From Ophioceras dolichostomum (lineage: Eukaryota > Ascomycota > Sordariomycetes > Magnaporthales > Ophioceraceae), in the NCBI GenBank assembly GCA_003049485.1, contig PYST01000262.1:1-56583 (forward strand): 56,583 nucleotides of DNA, written 5' to 3'. The position numbers and the translations under genes are program-made. The notes beneath the pieces were generated by a model. It was not told the DNA's origin. It searched no databases and saw only the letters and a list, made by a program, of their open reading frames with translations. This document shows, one piece after another, positions 23,276 through 34,662 of the stretch (the first letter of the stretch is position 1; each line of letters starts with the position of its first letter).

Positions 23276-26200
23276 TCAGCGAAGTGACCCATTAGGCTGC
23301 ACAGCCTTCTTACCGCTGCCTCCCGCCGCCGACGTCCCCGTCGCGGAGGCAGAGGCAAGCAGCTCATCCCTCCGCTTCTCCTCCTGCCACTTCCTCTTCT
23401 CCTCATCCCAACCCTCCATAGCCAAATTAAGCAGCGCGGTCCTCCGGTCCATCGAGTCCACGAACGAGGTCAGCGCGTCGACGAGGACGTCCCTAGCTGT
23501 AGCTGTAGCTGTACCTGTGTCTGTGGCTGTGGTGGCAGGCCTCTCGTTCTCGTCGTTGACCGTCGTCGGCGGCGGCGCGTCGTCGTCGTCCGCGTGATCA
23601 TTACCACTGCTACCACCACTACCTCCGTTCTTCTTCCTCGCCCCCTCCGCAACCCCCCTAAGCTCATCATCCCTCGCCTTCCGCTTCGCGACCCTCTCGG
23701 CCTCGAACCTCTTCCTGTCCGCCAGGAAGCGCACGCTGTGTCCCAGCCCCGCGTGCTCGTCCGAGACGCCGACGTGCGGCCGGTTGGCGGGCGGGGTGGT
23801 GAAGAACAGCACGCGGCCGGCGTCATCGCAGGGGAACTGGCTGCGGATCTCGTCGGGGATCGCGCCGTTCACGTTGTCGGGCAGGACGAAGACCTGGGGC
23901 GGCTGGGGAGGGTTGTAAGGTCCGTGGTGAGAGCCGGCGGCGGCGGTGGCACCGTGCGCAACGGCTTGCGCGACTGCTGCTGCTGCTGCTGCGCCTGCCG
24001 CCATGGGCGCTACCGCCACCGCCGACACGGGAGTCGGGGCGATCGGCGCGGGCGCCACGGCGGCCATGGGGGCGCGGGCGGCGGGCGCGAGGGCCGCGGG
24101 GGTCGGCGCCATGGAGCGGTTGTCGTATGCGCCGGCGGGCTGGATTGCCGTGGGCGGCGCGGCTGCGTGGTGGTGGCCGCCGCCGGGTGAAGGGCCTGCT
24201 GTGTAGGAGGAGGACTGGGCCTGGTACTGGCTGCTGCTGGCGTGGTGAGGGGTCTGCGGCATGTATCCCCCCGGCGACGCCATCGCGTGGGAGCTCATGG
24301 GCTGGAGGTGAGGCTGGGCCTGCGCGCTGGCGGCGTTAACAGCGGGTAGTGGCCCGCCGCGCTGCGAGCCGCCGTAGGGGTTCTGGTATGGCAAGGGCGA
24401 AGGCGTGGCAGCGGCGAGGCCCGGCACCTGGTGGTGGCCGTACGCGGCGGTGGGCGTGCCGGCCATTGAGGCGTCGCTTCTAAAGGATTGCCTGCGGAGC
24501 TGGTCGGCCTGGAGGTGCGGAGGCTGCACATGCGGGGGCGGGCTTGGTTTGGGTGGTGGCGAGTCCTGATTGTCGCGTTTAGGTAGAGAGTAAGCAATAA
24601 GCAAACGTGCTGGCTTGAAAAGCTAAAGCTGACTGACAGGCAGTCTTGAGGAATGGGCTTGAGGAGCAAGTGAAGAGAGCAAGACGAAGAGGTGAAAAGT
24701 CAAAGCCAACCAGGTAAGATTGGCGGGGGGAAAAACCCAGACGATAAGTGTTTGCCAGGTCAAATGAGCGTCACAGATGTGACAGGGCTCGTCAGATGAT
24801 GGATGTGATGTGTTGTAGGGGCGGGTTGGAAATTAGGTGTAGTGCCAAGGTCAAGCCCAGCAGCAGGGCAAGAATAGGCCGCGCTCCTGCTGCGCGTGCG
24901 CGTGGTGTGTTTGGGAAAGAAGGGAGGAGCTGAAGGGAACAGCCGCCCGCCAGCAGGGAGGCAAAGCAGTTGGGTTGGGTGAGCCAGCGACCTCAGCTAG
25001 TGGTTGTTGGCTGAACTTGGGGCATGCCTCACTCAACTTTTGGAGCTCAGAGCTGGGGGAGGAAAACCGGGAATCGAGGGGGGGGGGAGGGCGTCTTGGT
25101 GTTCGATCTGAATGGGTTACAATAGAAAAAAAATAAAAAAAAATAAGAGTAGGCAATAAGGAATTTGTTTTCACTCACATTTTCTTCTCTAGGACGCCTA
25201 TGCACAGCTCCGATAATGGGCGGTGCGCTGGGACTCCCCCAGGTTGGTTTGGGCAGGGGGTCGCCCTCACGAGCATCGTCCCGAAGCAGATGCCTGATAG
25301 GGCTGGGATACTTCTTCACCTTCTTGGGTATCTTCCACAGCTCCATGTCGTAATCCTTCTCGCGCACCTCGTCCGGCAGGCAGCTAGCCCACGTCTTGAT
25401 CTTGTTGAAGGTATACCTTTCCTCGTTGTAACGAGCCTCACAGACGTAGACCTCCTTGTCCTGGGGGAATCCCCGTGGCCGTCCCTTGTGGTAGCGCGTG
25501 ATGAACATGACGAAGCAACGGTCTACGATGTCCTCGACCTGGTGGTCTCGGTACTGGCCCGTTTTGACGACTTCGTTCTCGAAGAAGTGCTTCTCGAACC
25601 GGTGCACCGTCTGCTCCGGTCGGTAGTACCAGCAGGCGTTGACCCAGCACTGACCCGATGTTTCCTTCCAGGTGCGGTAGATTTGTGCGACGATCGGTTT
25701 GGACGGGTCGTTGGGATTTGATATGTGCACCCAGTCGCCCACCTTCCAGATCTCGCCATTGTAGCTGATTTGGGCCAAGGGCAGTTTCCCATCCTCGTCA
25801 ACAAAGGAGTCGTCTGGCTTGGCCTTCTCCCGCGCAGCGAGGATGCGCGCCTCTTTCTGCAGCTCAACGGCGTCCTCGTAGATCTCGCTGCCCTCCTCGT
25901 TGTATTGCTTGGCGTTCTCGAACATGAGCTCGCAGTCCGCCAGGGCCTGGTCGACGCTCTGGTACTTCTTGCGCTTCATCTTGCGCTTGATGTACTCGAG
26001 CGAGATCGGATTCTTGATCTCCTGGTAGTAGTCCGCATTGGTTGACTTGTCTGGCAACCGCTCGAAGTGGATGATCCGCAGTGCACCGATGCCGTTCTTA
26101 GGCTTGCGCAGGCCCTTGAGCAGGTTGTGGATGCGCGCCTCCATGGGCGTGAAAACCTTTGGCGGGCGCCCGCGCTTCTTGTGATAGTCGTCGTCCTTCC

Positions 26201-27370
26201 CGTCGTCCTCCCTGCGTGAGAAGCGGGCACCACGGCGTCGACGCCGACGCTTCTCGTCGTCTGAATCGTCTTCTTCATCCTCGTCCTCGTCCTCCTCCTC
26301 CTCCTCCTCCTCCTCTTCGTCCTCGGGATTTGGCGAGGGGGAATCCTCCTCTGGTGGAGGCAGCTCCCCTAAATACGGCAGCTTCGCGTCCTCAGCAGTG
26401 ATTTGTCCCTTGGCAACAAGCCTCGCTAGCTCCTCGACGAAGATCTCCCGCAGGCGGATAGCCTCCGAGAAGACGGGTGCTGATGGCCGGTTGAACACTT
26501 GCGCGTTGTGACAGATTTGCGCAACGTCACGAACAAACTGTCTGAACCCCGTATACATCTTCTTGACCACTTTCCCCTAAACCCAATGTTGCACACAGCG
26601 TTAGCGTTAGTACCAACAATATCAAACCTCCTTAGATGCACCTGGAGGACTGGGAACAGTCGCAGACGATGCCTAACGTACTCGAATCGTACTGAACGCC
26701 ATAGGCTCCTTTATAACCTCGAAGTAGTAGGGGTATACGCGTTTGTTTAATAGCCGTTGGAAGTTAACGGCAAGCGGCTCGTCTCTGCGACCAGCGCGTG
26801 CGCCCAAGGCAAAGCATATGTCAGTATTTGGTTTGCTCTTTTGGTAGGCAAGGAAAAGTGGAAGCGCGATGTCGGTACGTACGATCCTTCTTCCTGGAAC
26901 TCGCAGAGATATTTCGATGTGTTCGAGATCAACTGCAACAGATCACCCGGTTGCCCGCTCTGCAGAGCTGGGGCGCCATCGTCCGGTTCGCCATCCGCGT
27001 CGGCGTCGGCATCAACAAAGGCATCGGCATCAGCATCAGCATCCGCGTCTGCATCCGCGTCAGCATCGGCATCGGCATCGGCATCTTCGTCCGCATACGC
27101 GTCTGCGTCCGCATCGGCATCCGCGTCCGCATCCTCATCTGCGCTATTGGCTCCGGCCGGCGCATCCTCCATCACAACATCCCCCTCTTCGTCGTGGCCT
27201 TTAGCCTCAATAGACTCGCGCACCTCGATTGCGCCGTTGCCTTCGGCGAAGCGTCGCGCAGACATTTTGTTCGTGGTGGTGGCGGTGGATCGGTTCGATC
27301 GCGTGGTCGACGATGGGGTTTTTATGGCGACAGCATCAAGATTTGTTCGCGAAGCTCGTTTTGCAGGCAT
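23276..27370 (-). CDS. RSC1/RSC2-type subunit of RSC chromatin remodeller
   Basis: Chromatin-targeting subunit of the RSC nucleosome remodelling complex. Four exons: 27370-26883, 26784-26682, 26576-25179 and 24565-23276. The introns are 98, 105 and 613 bases and all phases close, giving about 1092 aa. Order of parts: a basic N-terminus (MPAKRASRTN), an Asp-Ala repeat of roughly 50 residues, bromodomain 1 (about 145-250, assembled across exons 1-3), a Glu/Asp-rich linker, an AT-hook (KKRGRPPKV, near 330), bromodomain 2 (about 340-445, with NADYYQEIKNPISLEYIKRK), a BAH domain (about 461-600, with WVHISNPNDPSKPIVAQIYR), and a Pro/Ala-rich C-terminal half carrying a conserved patch with PDEIRSQFPCDDAGRVLFF. 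The 613-base intron is long for the window and could hide another small exon, but I found none. Confidence 0.9.
26992..27138 (-). repeat. Asp-Ala (GAY GCN) coding repeat in RSC1-like exon 1
   Basis: Tandem six-base units encode an alternating Asp-Ala run. On the opposite strand this reads as Ser-Ala and opens a spurious frame. Hexameric repeats like this are prone to length variation. Confidence 0.88.
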
Positions 27371-28510
27371 GGATGGGTCCTTGCAAGGCAGCCTCGCACC
27401 ACAGCAGATCCAGTCTAGTGCGGCCAACCCAAAAACAGCGTCTGGGTCTAGGCTAGCAAAAAAAAAAAATTGATGGTCCTAGGCCAAGTCGCGACTCGTA
27501 TGGGCGCAGATTCTACCTACGTATTTTCCGAGGCTCTGACGGGTCGACCCAACAGGGAAAGCCTGGTACCTTTAGGTTCAATTGTGATTGGATTATTGGT
27601 GATGACCTAAGCACAGCCACATTGAGACCAGATGTGCCACTCGGAACCTGAATTGGAATTTGGAAGCACAAGAGACCGGAATGCAAGCATTGGAATTAGG
27701 TCGTAATACATCCCGTCTGCTATCCCTTTTCACTCTCCCTTTGTTTGTTTTTTTAATCTAGGAGGGATAGTTGGTCACGCTCCGTAGCAAATATTGTTGG
27801 AGTTATCTATGTGATGAACGCAGTCGTGCAGCTAGTAAAGGTCATTCAATCAGTCACTCGATGCATCAGACACATCGGTTTGTTTCTTTCGTTGAAAACC
27901 GAGGAATGTTGTAAATTCCAGATCACAGCCCGCTCTCTCCCGCCTCGCACTTTGTATCGAATATCTGGGTCAGATAGACACTCAATCCACAGAAGGAAAG
28001 GCCGGGCTTCTCCTGCAGTGTGCGCGACTTGAACCGACTCTAACGTGGCCGTGGCGTTCGGGCGAGCAGTCGGGCACCACTCACTGGGCAGGCGGACTCC
28101 TCAAATCAGTTACCCAGGGCAGTATTTAACGCGGGTGGTTGCCACCACTTTGCCAACGGTCGTGGGCTAGCAGGCCCGCTGATCAACATAGGCGGCAAAA
28201 CCACGCAGCCGCTGTTGACTGATGCTGCAAAGAGGTCTGGCTTAGTTTTGAGAATTTGCCTCTTCTATTCTTCACTGTTCCAACACCTTCGGCTCAATTC
28301 GAGTCGGGACAGCTTCGTAGGTACACCGCTGCATGACACGCCCGCCGTCTTTGCCTCGGAAACTCCCCAGATTTCAACCGCGGTCCGTCAGGGAGAGGAA
28401 CAGTGAGCACACGCATAAGATAGGTCTCTCTCAGGCTCGTCACCTCTTACCTCTCACCTCTCACGTCAACGCCCTCGCGATACTCGATTGCGCTTCCTCG
28501 ATCTACGATC
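27371..28510. other. Divergent promoter region of RSC1-like and OTU1 genes
   Basis: A 1.1 kb divergent intergenic region. It includes an A11 run near 27460 and a T-rich tract near 27745. The last 250 bases are a pyrimidine-rich OTU1 leader. No gene was seen. Confidence 0.5.
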
Positions 28511-29714
28511 ATGGTGGTTCGGCTTCGGGTCCGTCATCCAAGCGGAACCCTCCAGCTTCAAGCCGAGGACGGCTGGACACTAGCGCAGCTTTGCGATCGC
28601 ATCAGGGCAGACACAAGGGTCGCCCACTTCTCTCTCAAGACGGGCTTCCCGCCTGCCCCTCTTGATATAAATGACAAAGCCTCTGCTACCCTTGCCGAGC
28701 TCAAGTTGAATGGCTCAACGCTGGTCTTGACGCCCATCGATCCGCCTGAGGGATCTGATGCGGCCATCGCGCGCGCACTCTCGGAGCAGGAGGCGAGGGA
28801 CGCTTTCCTCGCGGCCGAGATCGCCGCAGCTGCCGGCTCTTCGATCCCGGAAAACCGGACAGCAAAGCCGGACAACCTCTCGGTCTCATGGCCGGAGATG
28901 GATGGCTTGATGGGTAAGATGCCATACATGCAGTACATCATCAGACTACAGATAGAGAGTCGCCCTACATCGAGTCCATTGCTAATTTGATCCCTCAGTG
29001 CTGCGTGTCATGGCCGATGACAACAGTTGTCTGTTCACGGCGCTCTCTAGTGCCCTGGCGCCGGGCATAGCCAACCCGGCACCACACCTCCGGAACCAAA
29101 TCGCGGAGTACATCCTTGCTCGTCCGGAGACGTACACCAAAGCGATGCTGGAGAAATCCCCCGAGCAGTACACAAGGAATCTGCGCGGCAAGGACTTCTG
29201 GGGCGGATCCATAGAGATGTCGGTACTTAGTGATATGTACGACATTCAGATCGTTGCCGTCGACGTGAAGGTCAGCATTTTCCTCATCCCTGAGAGTGAT
29301 CGTCATCAAACTCTAGCTTCAATCACACCTCACTTTGGATTCTTTGGCTTACACGCACGTATCTACTTTCCTTTGCCGTAGACCGGCCAAGCCTTCCCAC
29401 ACGGAGAAGACAAGAAGGAGATGTGCCTGGTTCTCTACTCTGGCATCCACTACGACCGCATCGTATTCACGGCGAGTGCGGATTATCCTCCTGAAACAGA
29501 CGTCGTTCGCTTCGACGTCAGCGACGAGTCCGCCATTGTGCGGGCCAAGCAGCTCGCCGAACGGCTCAGGAAGACCGGTTACTACACCGACACCAACACC
29601 ATGCTCCTTCGGTGTGAGGTCCCCGGCTGCGACTGGTTTGGCGACGTCAAGGCCGCCAACGAACACAACAAGGCCACGGGTCACAGCGCTTTCGACGAGA
29701 TTCCGGACAAATAA
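28511..29714 (+). CDS. OTU1/YOD1-type deubiquitinase
   Basis: Cysteine protease that trims ubiquitin chains in the Cdc48/p97 pathway. Three exons: 28511-28913, 28999-29270 and 29382-29714, giving 335 aa in continuous frame. The N-terminus is a ubiquitin-like (UBX-like) domain (about residues 1-80) for Cdc48 binding. The OTU domain has the catalytic block DDNSC (Asp142, Cys145) and the active-site His in SGIHYDRI (about His248). The C-terminus has the C2H2 finger LRCEVPGCDWFGDVKAANEH plus a final His, which distinguishes Otu1/Yod1 from other OTU enzymes. The second intron uses a less common GTCAGC donor, but phase and family alignment require it. Confidence 0.94.
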
Positions 29715-30150
29715 ACACCACTGGAAGGAATATGTATTCACCAGTCCGGATAACACGACTTCTTCTCCCCGAAATACGCAGCGGAGTTACACTAGAGGGA
29801 TTCATCATCAACATCATTTGAACCCACAATATTACATCGTTTCTGCCGGGCTGATGGGCCTTCCCCCTCACGAGTTTCTTAATATGACACCTCACTCTTG
29901 GGTCATTGGCTTCATTTCAATACATGATCCTGCAGTCTGTTCGCATACACTCTCTGGAAGCGTCTGCATACTGCTTGCCTCCCCACCCACTTGCATTTGA
30001 TGTACCTAGGAGACCTTGCAAAGTGTACATAGCACAGAACGATAGAAACACTCCAACAACAACAGCAGCGCACGATGCGAACAACCCCCCGCGTCATTAT
30101 ATCTCAAGTCCTCTTGTCTCACACACCAACTACCTACCTACTAGATAATC
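29715..30150. other. Convergent intergenic region
   Basis: This is 3' sequence shared by the convergent OTU1 and formamidase genes. No gene was seen. Confidence 0.6.
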
Positions 30151-32320
30151 TCATTCTTCCTTGTACGTCATCCCCCCGCCAAAGCTAAACTCGCTGTTCT
30201 TCCCTCCCGCCGCGACCTCACCCTCTTCGACGCCCGTCTCGAACGCGCACGAGCCCATGTCGAGCTTCGCAGCCGCACCGCTAGCCGGAGAGATGTCGAA
30301 GTCGAAGATGTCCATCGGCAGGCCGATCGTGGTGCACGCGTTCGGGATGTCGACGATGCCCGCGACGTGGCCCTGGATCGGCGCGCACGACATCAGGAGG
30401 TACGACTGGTAGTCGCTGTAGCCGAAGCGGCGAAGGTATTCGATGACGCCTGGATGGCCCACTTAAGGTCAGTTCATGTTTCTCTTGCTTTCCTATTTTC
30501 TCTCCAAGAATAGGACAGTTATGTGTCTGGGTAGACGAGAAAGAGGGAAAGAGAGAGCAAACTTACGAAGGCTGCTCTGACGATAAGCCACAGTGACGTC
30601 CATGTAGTGCTGTTTCCCGTGCTGGTCGACGCTGAAGCCTTCGAAGTAGATGTGGCGACCGGGGCCGAACTGCGGCTCAACGGGACCGGGGATGTAGATG
30701 GGCGACTTGAGGCCCAGGTCGGCCATGCCGTTCTTGATCACCTTGAAGTTGATGGTGATGATTCCCGCCATCTCGATGGCGCCGCAGAAGGAGATCTCGC
30801 CATCGCCCTCTGTATATTACCGCAACCCCTATTTAGTCAACAAAGCCGTTCTTCGAGCTTTGTTTCCCCACCACTGGCTGTATGTGCATGCCAAAAACGG
30901 TCGGTTTCGGAGGGAAGATGGGGAGGAAGGAGAAGGGGAGGGAGGAACTCACGCGAGAAATGCAGGTCGCCTACGCTGAACTTCGCCCCTGACACATGGA
31001 CGGGGAGATAGACCTTGCTACCCCTACTGAGGTTCTTGATACTGTCCACGTCCATCCACAACCATGCTCCATGTCAGCAACATCCAACCAACTTTCAAGC
31101 CCAAGCGCGCCCAAGTGGATAGAGAGAGCTATAGCACCAACTACCCAGCAAAGCATCTCTGAGAAAGAAAGAAAAAAGGCACTCACTCGCAGTTCCCCCC
31201 ATGCTCCGGCCTCCCCGGGATCGTCCTCGCGCCCTCCCTCCCCACCCTCGCCTTCAGCTCCGCGTCCGCGCCGCCGGCGTGCACGCTGACGGGCTGCGGC
31301 GGCAGCGCGACGTCGCGGTCGGCCAGCTTGTTGGCGGCGATGAGCTCGCCCTCGCGCCTGTTCCACTCGGCGAGCACCTCCGCGGACGGCGCGCAGCCCA
31401 GGATGCCCGGGTGGATCAGGCCCGCGAACTTGACGTGCGGGATGTGGCGAGACGTGCAGAAGATGCCTTCGAAGTCCCAGATTGCTTTGGCGCTGTTTTT
31501 TTTTTGGTTCGCTCATGCACAACACATGCACACAGACACAAATATACAGTCAGTCCCTCAGTCATACGGGGAGGGAGGCGAATGTACTAGTAGTGATAGG
31601 ATATCTAGGGGTTTGGTGCTTAGAGAGGAGCGGGTAGAAGGAGGTGAGGTGGATGCATGCATACGCGGAAGGATAGATCTCGTCGAGAAAACCGCCACCG
31701 TTACGCCGGTCGAACACGCCGGTGAAGCCCCACGGCTGGTCCTGGAACGGCTGGACGTCCATGATCTCCACCAGCAGCAGGTCGCCCGGCTCGGCGGTCT
31801 CGACCTCGAAGGGGCCGCTCAGGTAGTGGACCTTGGTCAGATCGACGTTGCGGACGTCGTCGGCCGAGTCGTTGTTGCCGATCTGGCCCCCGGTCCTGTC
31901 ATGTCGTTGATTCCCTCCCTCGACTTAGGTTAGACGAGCGAGCCTCTTCGGGGGGCAAGAGAGGTGGTAGTGGTGGTAGTAGCTTCCGTGCGTGCAGGGG
32001 CACCATCGTCAGATACTTCGACCTTACTTACCAGTCAAGGCACTGGATCTTAACCGTCTCGCCATTCTTGATGGTGCCGGCGAAGGGAACTGCTCGAATT
32101 TCATCAGAGATGTCATAAGCTGATCTAACTTGCGACAGCGTTCAACCGGGGTACACGAACTGTCTGGGTGCCATCGGTTCTGGGAGATTGTCCAGTTAGA
32201 GCTGCCAGTAGTAGACTACATCTCAGCACAATAGTAGCAGGGCTGACTTACATGGAGGTTGGCCTGCTCCGCGGCAGGCTTGTCGAAGCTAACTTCACAG
32301 ATGGTCCGGATAGCGGGCAT
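30151..32320 (-). CDS. Formamidase
   Basis: Hydrolyses formamide to formate and ammonia; cytosolic nitrogen scavenging (acetamidase/formamidase family, Aspergillus FmdS type). Eight exons: 32320-32252, 32179-32161, 32089-32032, 31895-31665, 31492-31187, 31041-30953, 30809-30567 and 30449-30151. All phases close, giving about 437 aa. Conserved blocks include CEVSFDKPAAEQANLH, then NRWHPD from a 19-base micro-exon, IKNGETVKIQCLDWTGGQIG, EPGDLLLVEIMDVQPF, SRHIPHVKFAGLIHPGILGC, KSPIYIPGPVEPQFGPGRH and ACTTIGLPMDIFDFDI. The second donor is a weak GTTCGT. Upstream are a TATATATA box (about 150 bases from the ATG) and two HGATAR sites, so control by the AreA/NIT2 GATA factor is plausible. Neighbours are unrelated. 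Confidence 0.95.
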
Positions 32321-32469
32321 GGCTTGTTTCTTTCAGACCGGTTCAATGAATCTCAAGACCAACACTCAATAGAACGCTATTCAAGTTGGAATACTGATCA
32401 CAGTGTAGTTCGCCTGCTCGCCTTTCACTGGTAATCTAGGTCGTCTCCCTGTAATGAGTACATCGAGTG

Positions 32470-32482
32470 CGCCTATATATAC
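32470..32482 (-). promoter_or_regulatory. TATA-like box of formamidase
   Basis: A TATATATA core lies about 150 bases upstream of the formamidase start codon on the minus strand. This is a plausible TATA element; the transcription start is not known. Confidence 0.4.
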
Positions 32483-32651
32483 AGTACCTCCCTAGGTCCA
32501 TATCAATATCCCACGAGAGCTACCCCGCACCATCTGGTATCACTGCTGCGTGTTGCATACTATATGTGATGCAGTGCGCCGAAAAGCGTTTCCGGATGGT
32601 GTCCCCCCTCTAGTACTAGAGTTGGTGATGGGCGGTAAGGAAGCCAGAAGC

Positions 32652-32720
32652 TTATCAGCCCGGCGAACCCCCGCACTGCAGTCCGTTCCGTTCAACGCCC
32701 GAGCCAGCGCCAACTGATAA
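32652..32720 (-). promoter_or_regulatory. Pair of HGATAR sites (candidate AreA/NIT2 sites)
   Basis: TGATAA occurs on the minus strand at 32652-32657 and on the plus strand at 32715-32720, 330-400 bases upstream of formamidase. Paired HGATAR sites are typical of nitrogen-regulated fungal promoters. A six-base match is weak alone; the gene's function makes it more credible. Confidence 0.4.
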
Positions 32721-33049
32721 GGACTTGAAAGCTTGCAGGACAGTCAGAACAAGTGGGTGGGATGTTGCAGATCTGAGGGCTGCACTAGTGCATGTAAATG
32801 CAAAACCAAACCGTAAAACGTAATCGAATGCAGACCTGTTTTGTACCGCAGCCTTCCATTCGACGGACACGGGATTTGGACCTCCTGCAAATACCCGTCC
32901 TCCAACTAATAATACATGGCCAAACACCGAGCTCAGAGCCAAGGCCAAGGCCGAACTTGTCCGTCCGTCTTTTTCAACATCCAGTCCCCTCTCTTCTGTT
33001 TTCGACTCCTCGCTATGGAGATGAATGGGGGATTTTTTTTCAATAACTG

Positions 33050-34662
33050 TTAACGAAGGGGATCAACCTCTGAGTATGGAGGCGGCTTGTCTGAGTGGGG
33101 TTTGGTCTGAAGCGCGTCGAGGTTGCCGAGAGAAAGCGACAGGAACTCGTGCTTGTTCTTCCAGACCACCTGGCTCTCTACGAACTCCGCGCGATGGGCT
33201 GCCGGGGGTGGTGGATCGGTGATCTTTGTGATCAGATACGCCGTGGACGCCTCCGCGATGCCATAGATCAGAACTCCGAGGAGTGGGATGCGCTGTTGCA
33301 AGGAAATAAAGTCAGTAGCGGCATGGGGGTGTGAGACACCTACCTAAAGTAGTAGTGGGCGGGGGGCAGGTAAAAGTAAACTCACAAGCAGAGCATAGAA
33401 CCCGATCCCGAAGCCAAAGAGGATTCCCTCGCGGCTGCGGAACCACTTCTTCTTCTGCGCCTTGGTGAAGTGCACCCTGGCGAAGTACGGCTCGAGCAGC
33501 TCCCTCACAAGGCTGCGCGACGCGAAGTATGTCTGCAGGAACACGACGAGATACCTCTTGGGCAGGAACACCCCCGTGCCGAAAATGACGGAGGCGGGCC
33601 CCAGGCCGACGGCCTTGTTGAAGGTGTAGAAGCTTGCCGCGGGGAGGACGAGGCGGCCGACGACGGGCAGGTACGAGGCCGCGAAGACGGCGAGCGAGAT
33701 GCCTCCTTTGCGGGCGAAGCGCCAGAGGAACATGGTCGTGGCCTCGGCCTTGCTCGTCGTGTGCGTGCTGCCGTCCTTCTTGGGGTAGGACTTCAGGTTG
33801 GGGTAGTACATGTCGCGCAGCTCGTTGGGGTTTTGGTGCTTGTGCTTCTGGACGTAGGTCATATCGACCCATCGGAGGGAGTCCATGAAGCTTTAGACAG
33901 GGTGAAGCGAAGAGGATTGATTTTGTTAGCTCACCAGGTCTGTCCGCGCCATCCTCTCACCCACAGCTCATATTTAAGGGGGATATAGCACATCGTACGC
34001 CAGTAGTTCTAGTAGATGTTAACTTACAGATTGTCCAGTGTTGGGGTGATGTACCGCATGAGGGTCATGAGGAACAGGGGGACCTGGAGCACGTATTCGC
34101 CCACGAAGTCCAACGTCTCGACGATCTTATCGTCCCAAGTGACGTTATCCAAGCGGAAGATGAGCGACAGGAACCATATCGCGAATTTCACTCCCAATAT
34201 CTTTATGCAGGGCAGAAAGCGGTCAGTGCTACGCGACTATGTCCAGTTGTATGTTGAAAGGCAGGCCCGATTCTCGGGACAAGGGCGTAGGGATGCGTCT
34301 GGAAAGGTGAACAAGCATACCGGTATGGCTATCACAAGCCGGATTAGAATCCCAGCAGCAACTGCATATGCGGCCTGCCGGTAGTGCTGTGACGTGAAGA
34401 TGTCGGGATTCTGGAGGGCTCTCTGAGCTGCAGTGTGTTGAGCCCACCCACCACTCACATGCTCCGTTAGCTCTCGCCCAGCTTGGACCTCTAAACCGAG
34501 GACTGTTTACTCACCACCGACCAGTGTCAACTGGATACCGCGTAGCACGGCATTGAGGTCAAAGTGCGATACGTCGAATGCCTTCTTGACCTTCTCTTTG
34601 TCGATGTCAAGGCGTGGCGATGGGGCCGAAGCCTGATGTTGCTGAGAGCTGGAACTGGCCAT
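33050..34662 (-). CDS. UsgS-like multi-pass membrane protein
   Basis: Probable fungal transmembrane protein of the UsgS type; biochemical role unknown. Five exons: 34662-34515, 34427-34321, 34200-34028, 33890-33386 and 33292-33050, with continuous phase, giving about 391 aa. The N-terminus is Ser/Gln-rich and soluble. Hydrophobic stretches include AAYAVAAGILIRLVIAIP, ILGVKFAIWFLSLIF, VLQVPLFLMTLMRYI, the GGISLAVFAASYLPVVGRLV region and the GFGIGFYALLRIPLLGVLIYG region spanning the last splice. The C-terminus is a Pro-rich tail (KPPPYSE). I name UsgS from remembered sequence resemblance to fungal proteins of that name; this is not tested. The start at 34662 follows a favourable ACC context. 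Confidence 0.8.

Larger units (their letters stand above)
32321..33049. other. Formamidase promoter region
   Basis: It lies between the formamidase ATG and the 3' end of the UsgS-like gene. It contains the TATA-like and GATA sites listed separately. No gene was seen. Confidence 0.6.

Noticed and set aside
26757..27473. Ser-Ala-rich plus-strand frame
   Set aside because: Antisense of the Asp-Ala repeat in RSC1-like exon 1.
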